Source of the DNA: Propionivibrio sp. | GTDB lineage: Bacteria > Pseudomonadota > Gammaproteobacteria > Burkholderiales > Rhodocyclaceae | DNA: 6,074 nucleotides | Reading direction: 5' to 3' | Assembly (NCBI GenBank): GCA_017990155.1 | Contig: JAGNOM010000181.1 | Span: 1-6,074, forward strand | In this document: positions 1 to 5,816 of the stretch, piece by piece | Layout of the letters: every line of letters begins with the position of its first letter | Position numbering within the stretch: position 1 is the first letter of the stretch | The notes under the pieces: generated by a model | Told to the model about the DNA's origin: nothing | Seen by the model: only the letters and a program-made list of their open reading frames with translations | Databases searched by the model: none | Program-made: the position numbers and the translations under genes

Positions 1-549
1 GCCAAATGCGGTCACCGCGTCATGCTTGGTGACACCGATCGGCAGCAATCGGCTCGCGATTGGTTGCACCTTCGGCCTGCTGCGCTACCTGCCATCCGAG
101 CTTGGGAAATTTCCGAAGATTCCCCGGCCCGGCCACCCAAAGGTACGTCGCATGTCGTCTTGGATACTCCCGCGGGCTTGCACGGTAAAGCCTTGGGGCG
201 CGTGCTCAAGGCCGTTTCTCGCGTCATCGTGCCGGTTCAGCCTTCGCTGTTCGACATTTTGGCGACTCGGCAGTTTCTCGAAAAGCTGCTTGAAGAAAGA
301 GACATTCGCAAGGGGAAAACCTACGTTGCCGTGGTCGGCATGCGTGTCGATGCGCGAACCCGCGCGGCCGGCAAACTCGAGCGTTTTCTTGAATCGTACG
401 ATTTGCCGATTCTGGCCTATTTGCGGGATACGCAACTCTACGTTCAGGTCGCGGCAAACGGCATGACGCTTTTTGATCTGCCGCCATCGCGTGCGGAGAA
501 GGATGTCGCGCAATGGCAACCGATCGTCGATTGGGTGAACCGCGAATAG
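1..549 (+). CDS. ParA/MinD-family P-loop ATPase, 5'-truncated by window edge
   Basis: This is the C-terminal 182 residues of a ParA-type ATPase, a deviant-Walker family that positions plasmids, chromosomes or protein complexes by ATP-driven dimerisation and DNA or membrane binding. The frame is open to base 1, and the residues before the first ATG (position 22) already fit the family, so the gene starts outside the window and the Walker A loop is not seen. Visible motifs are the D-x-D-x-Q element (fragment residues 11-15, GDTDRQQS), the hydrophobic Walker B strand ending in Asp55 (VVLDTPAG) and the conserved VPVQPSLFD segment at 77-85. The end, at a TAG, looks natural. No ParB-like gene lies downstream; the next gene is on the opposite strand. 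It may be an orphan ParA rather than a segregation ATPase, but its cargo cannot be read from the sequence. The family call is firm, the role is open. Confidence 0.9.
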   Translation, partial: AKCGHRVMLGDTDRQQSARDWLHLRPAALPAIRAWEISEDSPARPPKGTSHVVLDTPAGLHGKALGRVLKAVSRVIVPVQPSLFDILATRQFLEKLLEERDIRKGKTYVAVVGMRVDARTRAAGKLERFLESYDLPILAYLRDTQLYVQVAANGMTLFDLPPSRAEKDVAQWQPIVDWVNRE

Positions 550-593
550 CAGAGACGCTCAGAGACGGACCAGGCACTGCATCTTGCTTTATG

Positions 594-618
594 CGGCTGT
601 TATCCGGCGGGGCAGCCG
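594..618. terminator. Weak inverted repeat between convergent genes, possible terminator
   Basis: CGGCTG (594-599) and CAGCCG (613-618) form a 6-bp stem with a 13-base loop in the 107-base gap between the ParA-like gene and the convergent glycine-zipper gene. The position suits a terminator serving either side, but neither strand has a T tract after the stem, so this is only a candidate. The rest of the gap (550-656) shows a short tandem near-repeat at its start (AGAGACG at 551-557 and 561-567) and nothing else I recognise. Confidence 0.2.
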
Positions 619-656
619 ACACAAGTTTGGCCGCCACCGAGTGGTTACCGAGCGCA

Positions 657-1067
657 TCAGCGATAGCTGAAGCGACTTTCATGTGAATACCGCTTTACAC
701 GGTGATGGTGGCCGTGGCGTCCCCCCCGTTCTGGCGTGAGGTAGTACACCGTTGGCGCGACCACACGCACGGGTTGCGCGTAATAGACCGGTTGTGGTGT
801 GTAGTACACCGCTCTTGGGCCGGGGTGGTACACCGGTGCAGGAACGTAGTCAACCCGGGGGTGGGTGTTTTCGGAAGCAATGACGGCTCCTGCAGCGGCG
901 CCTAGAGCGCCGCCGACGATGGCGCCGTTTCGTCCGCTGACGGATCCGCCGATGGCGGCGCCGGCGCCTCCGCCAAGCAATGCGCCCCAAACGGCGTCGG
1001 TCGCCAATGCCGCGCTTGACGCGAGGAGGCAAATTGAGAAGGTCAGGGTGCGAATTTTGTAGTTCAT
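657..1067 (-). CDS. Small exported glycine-zipper protein with Tyr/Pro/His-rich tail
   Basis: This encodes a 136-residue protein of unknown function that resembles the glycine-zipper (YMGG-type) envelope proteins. The start at 1067 is chosen over the in-frame ATG at 1109 because AAAGGAG lies 5 bases upstream and translation then begins with a clear signal peptide: Lys/Arg in the first six residues, a hydrophobic stretch at 8-21 and a likely cleavage after Ala22 (ALA). There is no lipobox, so it is probably not a lipoprotein. Residues 28-64 form two regular GxxxG runs (G28/32/36/40 and G48/52/56/60) separated by a polar turn at 42-47, suggesting a helical hairpin that packs in or on a membrane. 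The tail (74-109) repeats Val-Tyr or Val-Tyr-Tyr units between prolines and ends in a His/Arg-rich basic segment (114-132). It probably acts in the periplasm or outer membrane. It diverges from dnaE. I do not recognise a specific gene name. Confidence 0.85.
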   Translation of the reverse strand: MNYKIRTLTFSICLLASSAALATDAVWGALLGGGAGAAIGGSVSGRNGAIVGGALGAAAGAVIASENTHPRVDYVPAPVYHPGPRAVYYTPQPVYYAQPVRVVAPTVYYLTPERGGRHGHHHRVKRYSHESRFSYR

Positions 1068-1072
1068 GGCTG

Positions 1073-1079
1073 CTCCTTT
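1073..1079 (-). promoter_or_regulatory. Ribosome binding site that fixes the start of the glycine-zipper gene
   Basis: Read on the minus strand, AAAGGAG lies 5 bases before the ATG at 1067. It decides between this start and the upstream in-frame ATG at 1109, which would place a charged, non-signal extension in front of the signal peptide. Confidence 0.8.
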
Positions 1080-1238
1080 GGTTCTATTCGTTTGCTTACG
1101 ATAGACCAAATAACGTCCTGTCAGTCGGCACGCTGACGCGTCTTACAAATTCTTACGAGTCACCCGCGGATGTCCGAAACAGAGCGCGGCGAAGCGCGGC
1201 ACTTGAACGTTCGGTCCTTGGCGGCGAGTGCCTCGGGG

Positions 1239-1244
1239 TAAAAT
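1239..1244 (+). promoter_or_regulatory. Putative -10 element directly upstream of dnaE
   Basis: TAAAAT matches the sigma-70 -10 consensus at five of six positions and ends 6 bases before the dnaE ATG. The nearest -35-like hexamer is TTGGCG (1218-1223), with a short 15-base spacer. If the element is used, transcription would begin at or next to the A of the start codon, giving a leaderless or nearly leaderless mRNA. This fits the lack of a convincing Shine-Dalgarno sequence; only GGGG at 1235-1238 is present, rather far upstream. It is inferred from sequence alone. Confidence 0.35.
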
Positions 1245-1250
1245 AGCGCG

Positions 1251-4200
1251 ATGCTCGATTCCCGCTTTGTCCATCTCCGCCTGCACAGCGAATACTCCGT
1301 TACCGATGGGACGGTTCGTCTTGATGTGGGCAAGAACCACGATTGTCCTCCGGTGTTGCGTGCTGTTGAGTACGGCATGCCGGCACTGGCGCTGACCGAC
1401 CTCTCCAACCTTTTCGGACTCGTGAAGTTCTATCAGGCGGCCCGTGCCAAGGGCGTCAAGCCCGTTTTCGGCTGTGATGTCTTTGTCAGCAACAAGATCG
1501 ATCCGGACCGACCGTATCGAATGCTCCTGCTGTGTCGAAACCACAAAGGCTATCTGCAGCTGTGCGAGATCATCTCGCGCTCATACCTCGCCCCGCGTAC
1601 GCGCGGCCGGGCTGAAATCACCCGCCAGATGCTGCGCGAAGTCGGTTGCGACGGGTTGATTGCCTTGTCCGGTGCGGGGCAAGGCGACGTGGCCGAGTCC
1701 CTGCAACTCGGGAACATCGAGCAGGCGGCCAATCGTGCCCGTGTATGGGAAGGCTTGTTCCCCGGTGCCTTTTACCTCGAATTGCAACGTGTTCATCCGC
1801 GCGGTCAGCCGCAGCAGGAGGCATTGATCGATGCGACGGTCGATCTCGCCGAGGAACTGGGTTTGCCATTGGTCGCTACGCACCCGATCCAGTTTCTCGA
1901 GCGCGACGACTTCAAGGCGCACGAGGCGCGCGTTTGTATCGCGGAAGGCTACATGCTCGGCGATCGGCGCCGGCCGCGTCTATACACCGAGGAGCAACAT
2001 TTCAAGTCTCCGGACGAGATGGCCGAGTTGTTCTCGGACCTGCCGGAAGCGCTGGAAAATTCCGTAGAAATCGCCAGGCGCTGCAATCTGTCGATCACCC
2101 TGGGCAAGAACTACTTGCCGGACTTCCCGACGCCACCCGGGATGACGATCGACGAGTTCCTCTGCGCCGAGGCTGCGAGCGGCTTGGAGAAGCGCCTGAT
2201 TCATCTGTACCCGGACGAAGCGGAGCGAATCGAGAAACGCCCGGCCTACGATGCGCGACTGAAGATCGAGACCGACACGATCGTACAGATGGGCTTCCCC
2301 GGTTACTTCCTGATCGTGGCGGACTTCATCAACTGGGCGAAGAACAACGGGGTTCCTGTCGGCCCGGGCCGCGGTTCGGGCGCTGGCTCCCTGGTCGCTT
2401 ACTCGCTCGGTATTACCGATCTTGATCCGTTGCGTTACGCGCTGCTCTTTGAGCGCTTCCTGAATCCTGAGCGGGTGTCGATGCCCGACTTCGATATCGA
2501 CTTCTGCCAGGACAACCGCTGGCGCGTGATCGAGTACGTGCGCGAGAAGTATGGCAAGGACGCAGTCTCGCAGATTGCCACCTTTGGCACGATGTCATCG
2601 AAGGCGGTGATCCGCGATGTCGGGCGAGTACTCGACCTGCCATACAACTTCTGCGATCAGCTCTCGAAGCTCATCCCGGTCGAGCAGAACAAGCCGTTGT
2701 CGCTGGCGAAAGCCATTGAGGCCGAACCGCAACTCAAGGCCAAGCTCGAAGCGGAAGAAGAAGTTCGTGACCTGTTCGATCTGGCCGGGCGTCTTGAGGA
2801 CATGACGCGAAATGTCGGGATGCACGCCGGCGGTGTGCTCATCGCGCCGGGCAAGCTCACCGATTTCTGTCCGCTCTACTCGGCCGACGGCGGCGGTTCT
2901 GTCGTCTCCCAGTACGACAAGGACGACGTCGAGAAGGTCGGCTTGGTCAAGTTCGACTTCCTTGGCCTGCGCAACCTGACGATTATCCGACTCGCCGTAG
3001 ACTATGTTGAGCGCCTGACCGGGCAACGACCCGACCTCGACGCGCTGACCTTCGACGATCCTGCGGCGTACAAGATTCTCAAGGATGCCAACACGACAGC
3101 GATCTTCCAGGTCGAATCGGAGGGCATGAAGAAGCTGCTCAAGAAGCTCGCGCCCGACCGCTTCGAGGACATCATCGCCGTACTCGCGCTGTATCGTCCC
3201 GGGCCGCTCGGCTCGGGCATGGTCGACGACTTCATCCTGCGCAAGAAGGGCCAGCAGAAGATCGACTACTTTCACCCTGACCTGACCGCGTGCCTGTCGC
3301 CGACCTACGGCGTGATCGTGTATCAGGAACAGGTGATGCAGATCTCGCAGATCATCGGCGGCTACACGCTCGGTGGCGCCGACATGCTGCGTCGGGCGAT
3401 GGGCAAGAAGAAGGCCGACGAGATGGCAAAGCACCGGGCGACGATCGCCGAAGGCGCAGCCAAGAAGGGCTACGATCCGGCGCTCGCCGAGCAGCTCTTC
3501 GATCTGATGACCAAGTTTGCCGAGTACGGCTTCAACAAGTCGCACACGGCTGCCTACGCGGTGGTGACCTACCACACGGCCTGGCTCAAGGCGCATCATT
3601 GCTCCGCGTTCATCGCCGCGACGCTGTCGTCCGATATGGACAACACCGATACGGTGAAGATTTTCTACGACGATGCCATCGCCAACAAGCTGAAGGTGCT
3701 CGCCCCGGATGTGAATGCGTCGGAATACCGCTTTGCCCCGGTCGATCGCACGACCATTCGCTACGGCCTCGGCGCCGTCAAGGGAACCGGCGAACAAGCG
3801 GTCAACGCCATTCTCGCAGCGCGCCAGGAAGGTGGGCCGTTCAAGGATCTCTTTGATTTCTGCCTGCGCGTGGATAAACGCATGGTCAACCGCCGCACCA
3901 TCGAAGCGCTTATTCGCGCTGGCGCGTTCGACGCGCTCGACGATCATCGCGCACGCCTGATTGCGTCGGTCGGCATCGCCATGGAGGCAGCGGAACAGGC
4001 CGAGCGTAACGCGATGCAGGTCAGTCTCTTCGATGTGTTTGACAGTACGACCCAAGCCGCGCACGGGCCGCAGTATTGTGAAGTGCCGCGATGGACCGAG
4101 CGTCAGAAACTGACCGAGGAGAAGATCGCGCTCGGTTTCTTCTTTTCCGGCCACCCGTTCTTTGAAGCCAAGGCCGAGGTCTCCCGCTTTGTTCGCCGTC

Positions 4201-4748
4201 CTCTGGCGTCGCTTGAGCCACGCAAGGAGCCGCAGCTGCTTGCCGGACTGGTCGTTGGCGTGCGCACCAAGATCACCTCGCGCGGCAAGATGGCGTTCGT
4301 ACAACTGGATGACGGAACGAGCCTGCTCGAAGTCTCGGTGTTCAACGAGATCTTCGAAGCCGAACGGGAGAAGATCAAGGAAGACGAGGTGTTGATCGTC
4401 GAAGGCAAGGTGCAGAAGGACGATTTCGCGGGCGAAGGCAAAGTGCGAGTTATTGCCGAGCGCCTGTTGACGTTGGCCGACGCGCGCGGCCGCTTTGCCC
4501 GGCACTTGCGATTGTCACTCAATGGGAAGGCGAGCGGCGACAATGCCCGCGCTGCCGCGCAGCGCCTGCATTCGCTGCTGGCGCAGTACATGCCTGGAAA
4601 CTGCCCCGTTCGTTTGTCCTATCGCAACGACGTGGCGGCGTGCGAACTGAACCTGGGCGACGCTAGCCGCGTTCGCCTTGAGGACGATTTGCTGCTCTCG
4701 CTCAGCGACTGGCTAAGCAGTGAGAACGTCCTCATCGAGTACAACTGA
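1251..4748 (+). CDS. dnaE: DNA polymerase III subunit alpha
   Basis: This is the catalytic subunit of the replicative polymerase holoenzyme, a C-family polymerase that copies both strands in complex with DnaQ (epsilon), the beta clamp and tau. At 1165 residues it is almost the length of E. coli DnaE (1160). In order: an N-terminal PHP domain (about 5-290, starting FVHLRLHSEYS); the palm with GPGRGSGAGS (371-380) and PDFDIDF, giving catalytic Asp415 and Asp417; RNVGMHAGG (520-528); the third catalytic Asp569 in KFDFLGLR; fingers and helix-hairpin-helix region to about 910; the clamp-binding peptide QVSLF (923-927); an OB fold (about 997-1075); and a C-terminal tau-binding region. In the PHP domain, Arg10 and Leu51 stand where metal-binding PHP enzymes have His (H-x-H and T-D-H), so it is probably inactive, as in E. 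coli, with proofreading left to DnaQ. The ATG gives the family's usual N-terminus. No frameshift is seen. Confidence 0.99.
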   Translation: MLDSRFVHLRLHSEYSVTDGTVRLDVGKNHDCPPVLRAVEYGMPALALTDLSNLFGLVKFYQAARAKGVKPVFGCDVFVSNKIDPDRPYRMLLLCRNHKGYLQLCEIISRSYLAPRTRGRAEITRQMLREVGCDGLIALSGAGQGDVAESLQLGNIEQAANRARVWEGLFPGAFYLELQRVHPRGQPQQEALIDATVDLAEELGLPLVATHPIQFLERDDFKAHEARVCIAEGYMLGDRRRPRLYTEEQHFKSPDEMAELFSDLPEALENSVEIARRCNLSITLGKNYLPDFPTPPGMTIDEFLCAEAASGLEKRLIHLYPDEAERIEKRPAYDARLKIETDTIVQMGFPGYFLIVADFINWAKNNGVPVGPGRGSGAGSLVAYSLGITDLDPLRYALLFERFLNPERVSMPDFDIDFCQDNRWRVIEYVREKYGKDAVSQIATFGTMSSKAVIRDVGRVLDLPYNFCDQLSKLIPVEQNKPLSLAKAIEAEPQLKAKLEAEEEVRDLFDLAGRLEDMTRNVGMHAGGVLIAPGKLTDFCPLYSADGGGSVVSQYDKDDVEKVGLVKFDFLGLRNLTIIRLAVDYVERLTGQRPDLDALTFDDPAAYKILKDANTTAIFQVESEGMKKLLKKLAPDRFEDIIAVLALYRPGPLGSGMVDDFILRKKGQQKIDYFHPDLTACLSPTYGVIVYQEQVMQISQIIGGYTLGGADMLRRAMGKKKADEMAKHRATIAEGAAKKGYDPALAEQLFDLMTKFAEYGFNKSHTAAYAVVTYHTAWLKAHHCSAFIAATLSSDMDNTDTVKIFYDDAIANKLKVLAPDVNASEYRFAPVDRTTIRYGLGAVKGTGEQAVNAILAARQEGGPFKDLFDFCLRVDKRMVNRRTIEALIRAGAFDALDDHRARLIASVGIAMEAAEQAERNAMQVSLFDVFDSTTQAAHGPQYCEVPRWTERQKLTEEKIALGFFFSGHPFFEAKAEVSRFVRRPLASLEPRKEPQLLAGLVVGVRTKITSRGKMAFVQLDDGTSLLEVSVFNEIFEAEREKIKEDEVLIVEGKVQKDDFAGEGKVRVIAERLLTLADARGRFARHLRLSLNGKASGDNARAAAQRLHSLLAQYMPGNCPVRLSYRNDVAACELNLGDASRVRLEDDLLLSLSDWLSSENVLIEYN

Positions 4749-4756
4749 GAGGAGAG

Positions 4757-4776
4757 CCCCCGGCCACAGCCGGGGG
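4757..4776. terminator. GC-rich hairpin between convergent dnaE and ahpC, likely shared terminator
   Basis: CCCCCGGC (4757-4764) and GCCGGGGG (4769-4776) form a perfect 8-bp stem around a 4-base CACA loop. It sits centrally in the 35-base gap between the stop codons of dnaE and ahpC. No run of T follows on either strand, so it is not a textbook intrinsic terminator; it may still end or protect both transcripts by stopping RNA polymerase or 3' exonucleases. Confidence 0.6.
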
Positions 4777-4783
4777 GCGTCGC

Positions 4784-5386
4784 TTACAGTTCCTTAGCGT
4801 GAGCGGCCAAGTACTCGGCTACGCCAGCCGTCGAGGCCTTCATGCCAGCCTTGCCCTTGTTCCAGCCCGCAGGACAGACTTCGCCGTGCTGCTCTGTGAA
4901 CTGCAATGCATCGACCATACGCAGCATTTCATCGACATTGCGACCGAGCGGCAGGTCATTGACGACCTGATGGCGAACGACGCCCTTCTGATCGATCAGG
5001 AAGGAGCCGCGGAAGGCGACGCCGGCCGCGCCGAACTCGACGTCATACGCGCGGCAGATCTCGTGCTTCACATCGGCGATCAACGGGTACTGAACCTGAC
5101 CGATGCCGCCGTTGTTGACCGGGGTGTTCTTCCACGCGAGGTGGGTGAATTGCGAATCGATCGATACGCCGATGACCTCGACGCCGCGCTCCTTAAACTC
5201 GGCCAGGCGGTGGTCGAACGCGATCAGTTCGGATGGGCAGACAAACGTGAAGTCCAGCGGGTAAAAGAAGATGACCGTGTACTTGCCCTTGGTTTCTACG
5301 GACAGGGTGAAATCACGGATTTCATTGTTGCCCATGACAGCGCTTGCGGTGAAATCGGGAGCCTGCTTACCAACTAGAACAGCCAT
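4784..5386 (-). CDS. ahpC: Typical 2-Cys peroxiredoxin (AhpC/TSA family)
   Basis: This cytosolic thiol peroxidase reduces hydrogen peroxide, organic hydroperoxides and probably peroxynitrite, and is recycled by AhpF or a thioredoxin-type donor; no such partner lies in the window. The protein has 200 residues, normal for the family. The peroxidatic Cys50 sits in PLDFTFVCPSE with the conserved Pro43 and Thr47, Arg126 completes the active site, and the resolving Cys171 lies in EVCPAGW, as expected for a typical 2-Cys enzyme that forms intersubunit disulfides. GGIG (93-96) matches one of the two motifs linked to over-oxidation sensitivity, but the C-terminal helix has Tyr-Leu (192-193), not Tyr-Phe. 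There is no signal peptide. A strong ribosome binding site precedes the start. The gene converges on dnaE and lies 118 bases after acyP on the same strand, so it probably has its own promoter. AhpC is the best name; prx or tsa are used for similar proteins. Confidence 0.96.
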   Translation of the reverse strand: MAVLVGKQAPDFTASAVMGNNEIRDFTLSVETKGKYTVIFFYPLDFTFVCPSELIAFDHRLAEFKERGVEVIGVSIDSQFTHLAWKNTPVNNGGIGQVQYPLIADVKHEICRAYDVEFGAAGVAFRGSFLIDQKGVVRHQVVNDLPLGRNVDEMLRMVDALQFTEQHGEVCPAGWNKGKAGMKASTAGVAEYLAAHAKEL

Positions 5387-5392
5387 ATTCTT

Positions 5393-5398
5393 CTCCTT
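5393..5398 (-). promoter_or_regulatory. Strong ribosome binding site of ahpC
   Basis: AAGGAG on the minus strand ends 6 bases before the ATG at 5386. It is the strongest translation signal in the window together with that of the glycine-zipper gene, and suits a highly expressed peroxiredoxin. In the remaining upstream gap (to 5504) I could not find a convincing -35/-10 pair or an OxyR-like site. Confidence 0.8.
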
Positions 5399-5504
5399 GA
5401 TGGGTAAAAGTCTGAAATCGGTCGCGATCCGCAGCGACCCGGCACACTACGTTTTGAAGCGAACCCTACTTGGTCAGTTTTCTACGCAGGCGGTTCCCGA
5501 AGCT

Positions 5505-5810
5505 TCAGAATGTTGGCCGTTGGCGAAAGCCGCCGGGCGAGTCCTCGAACTCGGCCGCGGAACCCGGCTCATCATTGCTAAGCACACGGATGACGCGTGC
5601 TGAACTCGGGCCGTGCCAGGCCCACACAGTGAGCGCATCGATGGCGTCCTGAGTGCCGTGGATCAAGGCTTCAACCGAGCCATCCTGACGATTGCGCACC
5701 CAGCCCTTGAGTCCGAGCGCCGTGGCTTCGGCGGTGAGCGCCCAGCGAAAACCGACGCCCTGTACGCGTCCTTCGATCAGCAGTCGGCGGGTCAGTTTCG
5801 GACCAGGCAT
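5505..5810 (-). CDS. acyP: Acylphosphatase
   Basis: This small cytosolic enzyme hydrolyses acyl-phosphate bonds such as those of acetyl phosphate, carbamoyl phosphate or 1,3-bisphosphoglycerate. It has 101 residues, slightly above the usual 90-100. The signature GRVQGVGFR (14-22) forms the phosphate-binding loop with catalytic Arg22, and Asn40 in GWVRNRQDGSVEA is the water-positioning residue, so both catalytic residues are present. The body fits the beta-alpha-beta acylphosphatase fold; the last 15 or so residues are a less conserved tail. The start lies 6 bases after the stop of the hydrogenase-like gene, and its Shine-Dalgarno sequence is weak (GAAAG overlapping that stop), which suggests translational coupling within one operon. 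The same fold forms the N-terminal domain of HypF, the carbamoyl transferase of [NiFe]-hydrogenase maturation, but no HypF domains follow here. The biological substrate is unknown. Confidence 0.95.
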   Translation of the reverse strand: MPGPKLTRRLLIEGRVQGVGFRWALTAEATALGLKGWVRNRQDGSVEALIHGTQDAIDALTVWAWHGPSSARVIRVLSNDEPGSAAEFEDSPGGFRQRPTF

Positions 5811-5816
5811 CGACTT

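Larger units (their letters stand above)
1068..1250. other. Divergent intergenic region between glycine-zipper gene and dnaE
   Basis: This 183-base region must hold the promoters of both divergent genes. On the minus strand, TTGGTC and TAGAAC are spaced by 17 bases, but that pair would put transcription start inside the ribosome binding site, so I do not call it. Short repeats are visible: CTTAC occurs at 1095-1099, 1142-1146 and 1152-1156, the last two as TCTTAC exactly 10 bases apart. GTCAG (1120-1124) faces CTGAC (1133-1137) across 8 bases, and GAACGTTC (1205-1212) is a perfect palindrome. Any of these could be an operator, but none matches a site I know. I see no small gene here. Confidence 0.4.

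Noticed and set aside
22..549. The ATG at 22 as the true start of the ParA-like gene
   Set aside because: The frame is open to base 1, the residues before the ATG fit ParA, and starting here would drop the Walker A loop. The gene is cut by the window edge.
1068..1109. An upstream in-frame start (1109) for the glycine-zipper gene
   Set aside because: It would add 14 polar residues before a good signal peptide and would ignore the AAAGGAG site placed correctly for the start at 1067.
1205..1212. GAACGTTC palindrome upstream of dnaE as a LexA box
   Set aside because: The half-sites resemble GAAC/GTTC but lack the 4-base spacer of the Bacillus-type LexA site, and it does not match the proteobacterial CTGT-N8-ACAG site.
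1646..2425. A 259-codon plus-strand frame overlapping dnaE in another frame
   Set aside because: The Arg/Gly-rich, low-complexity translation is typical of a shifted reading of a GC-rich gene, while the dnaE frame carries conserved motifs throughout.
2595..4505. A 636-codon open frame on the minus strand inside dnaE
   Set aside because: It lies fully antisense to highly conserved dnaE and its translation has no recognisable domain. Long antisense frames are common in GC-rich genes because the codon bias removes stops.
4799..5377. A 192-codon plus-strand frame opposite ahpC
   Set aside because: It mirrors ahpC, which has all catalytic residues and a strong ribosome binding site; the plus-strand frame has neither a good start signal nor recognisable motifs.
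5499..5506. GAAGCTTC palindrome at the 3' end of acyP
   Set aside because: It is only 8 bases with no loop and no T tract, overlaps the acyP stop codon, and is best taken as chance.
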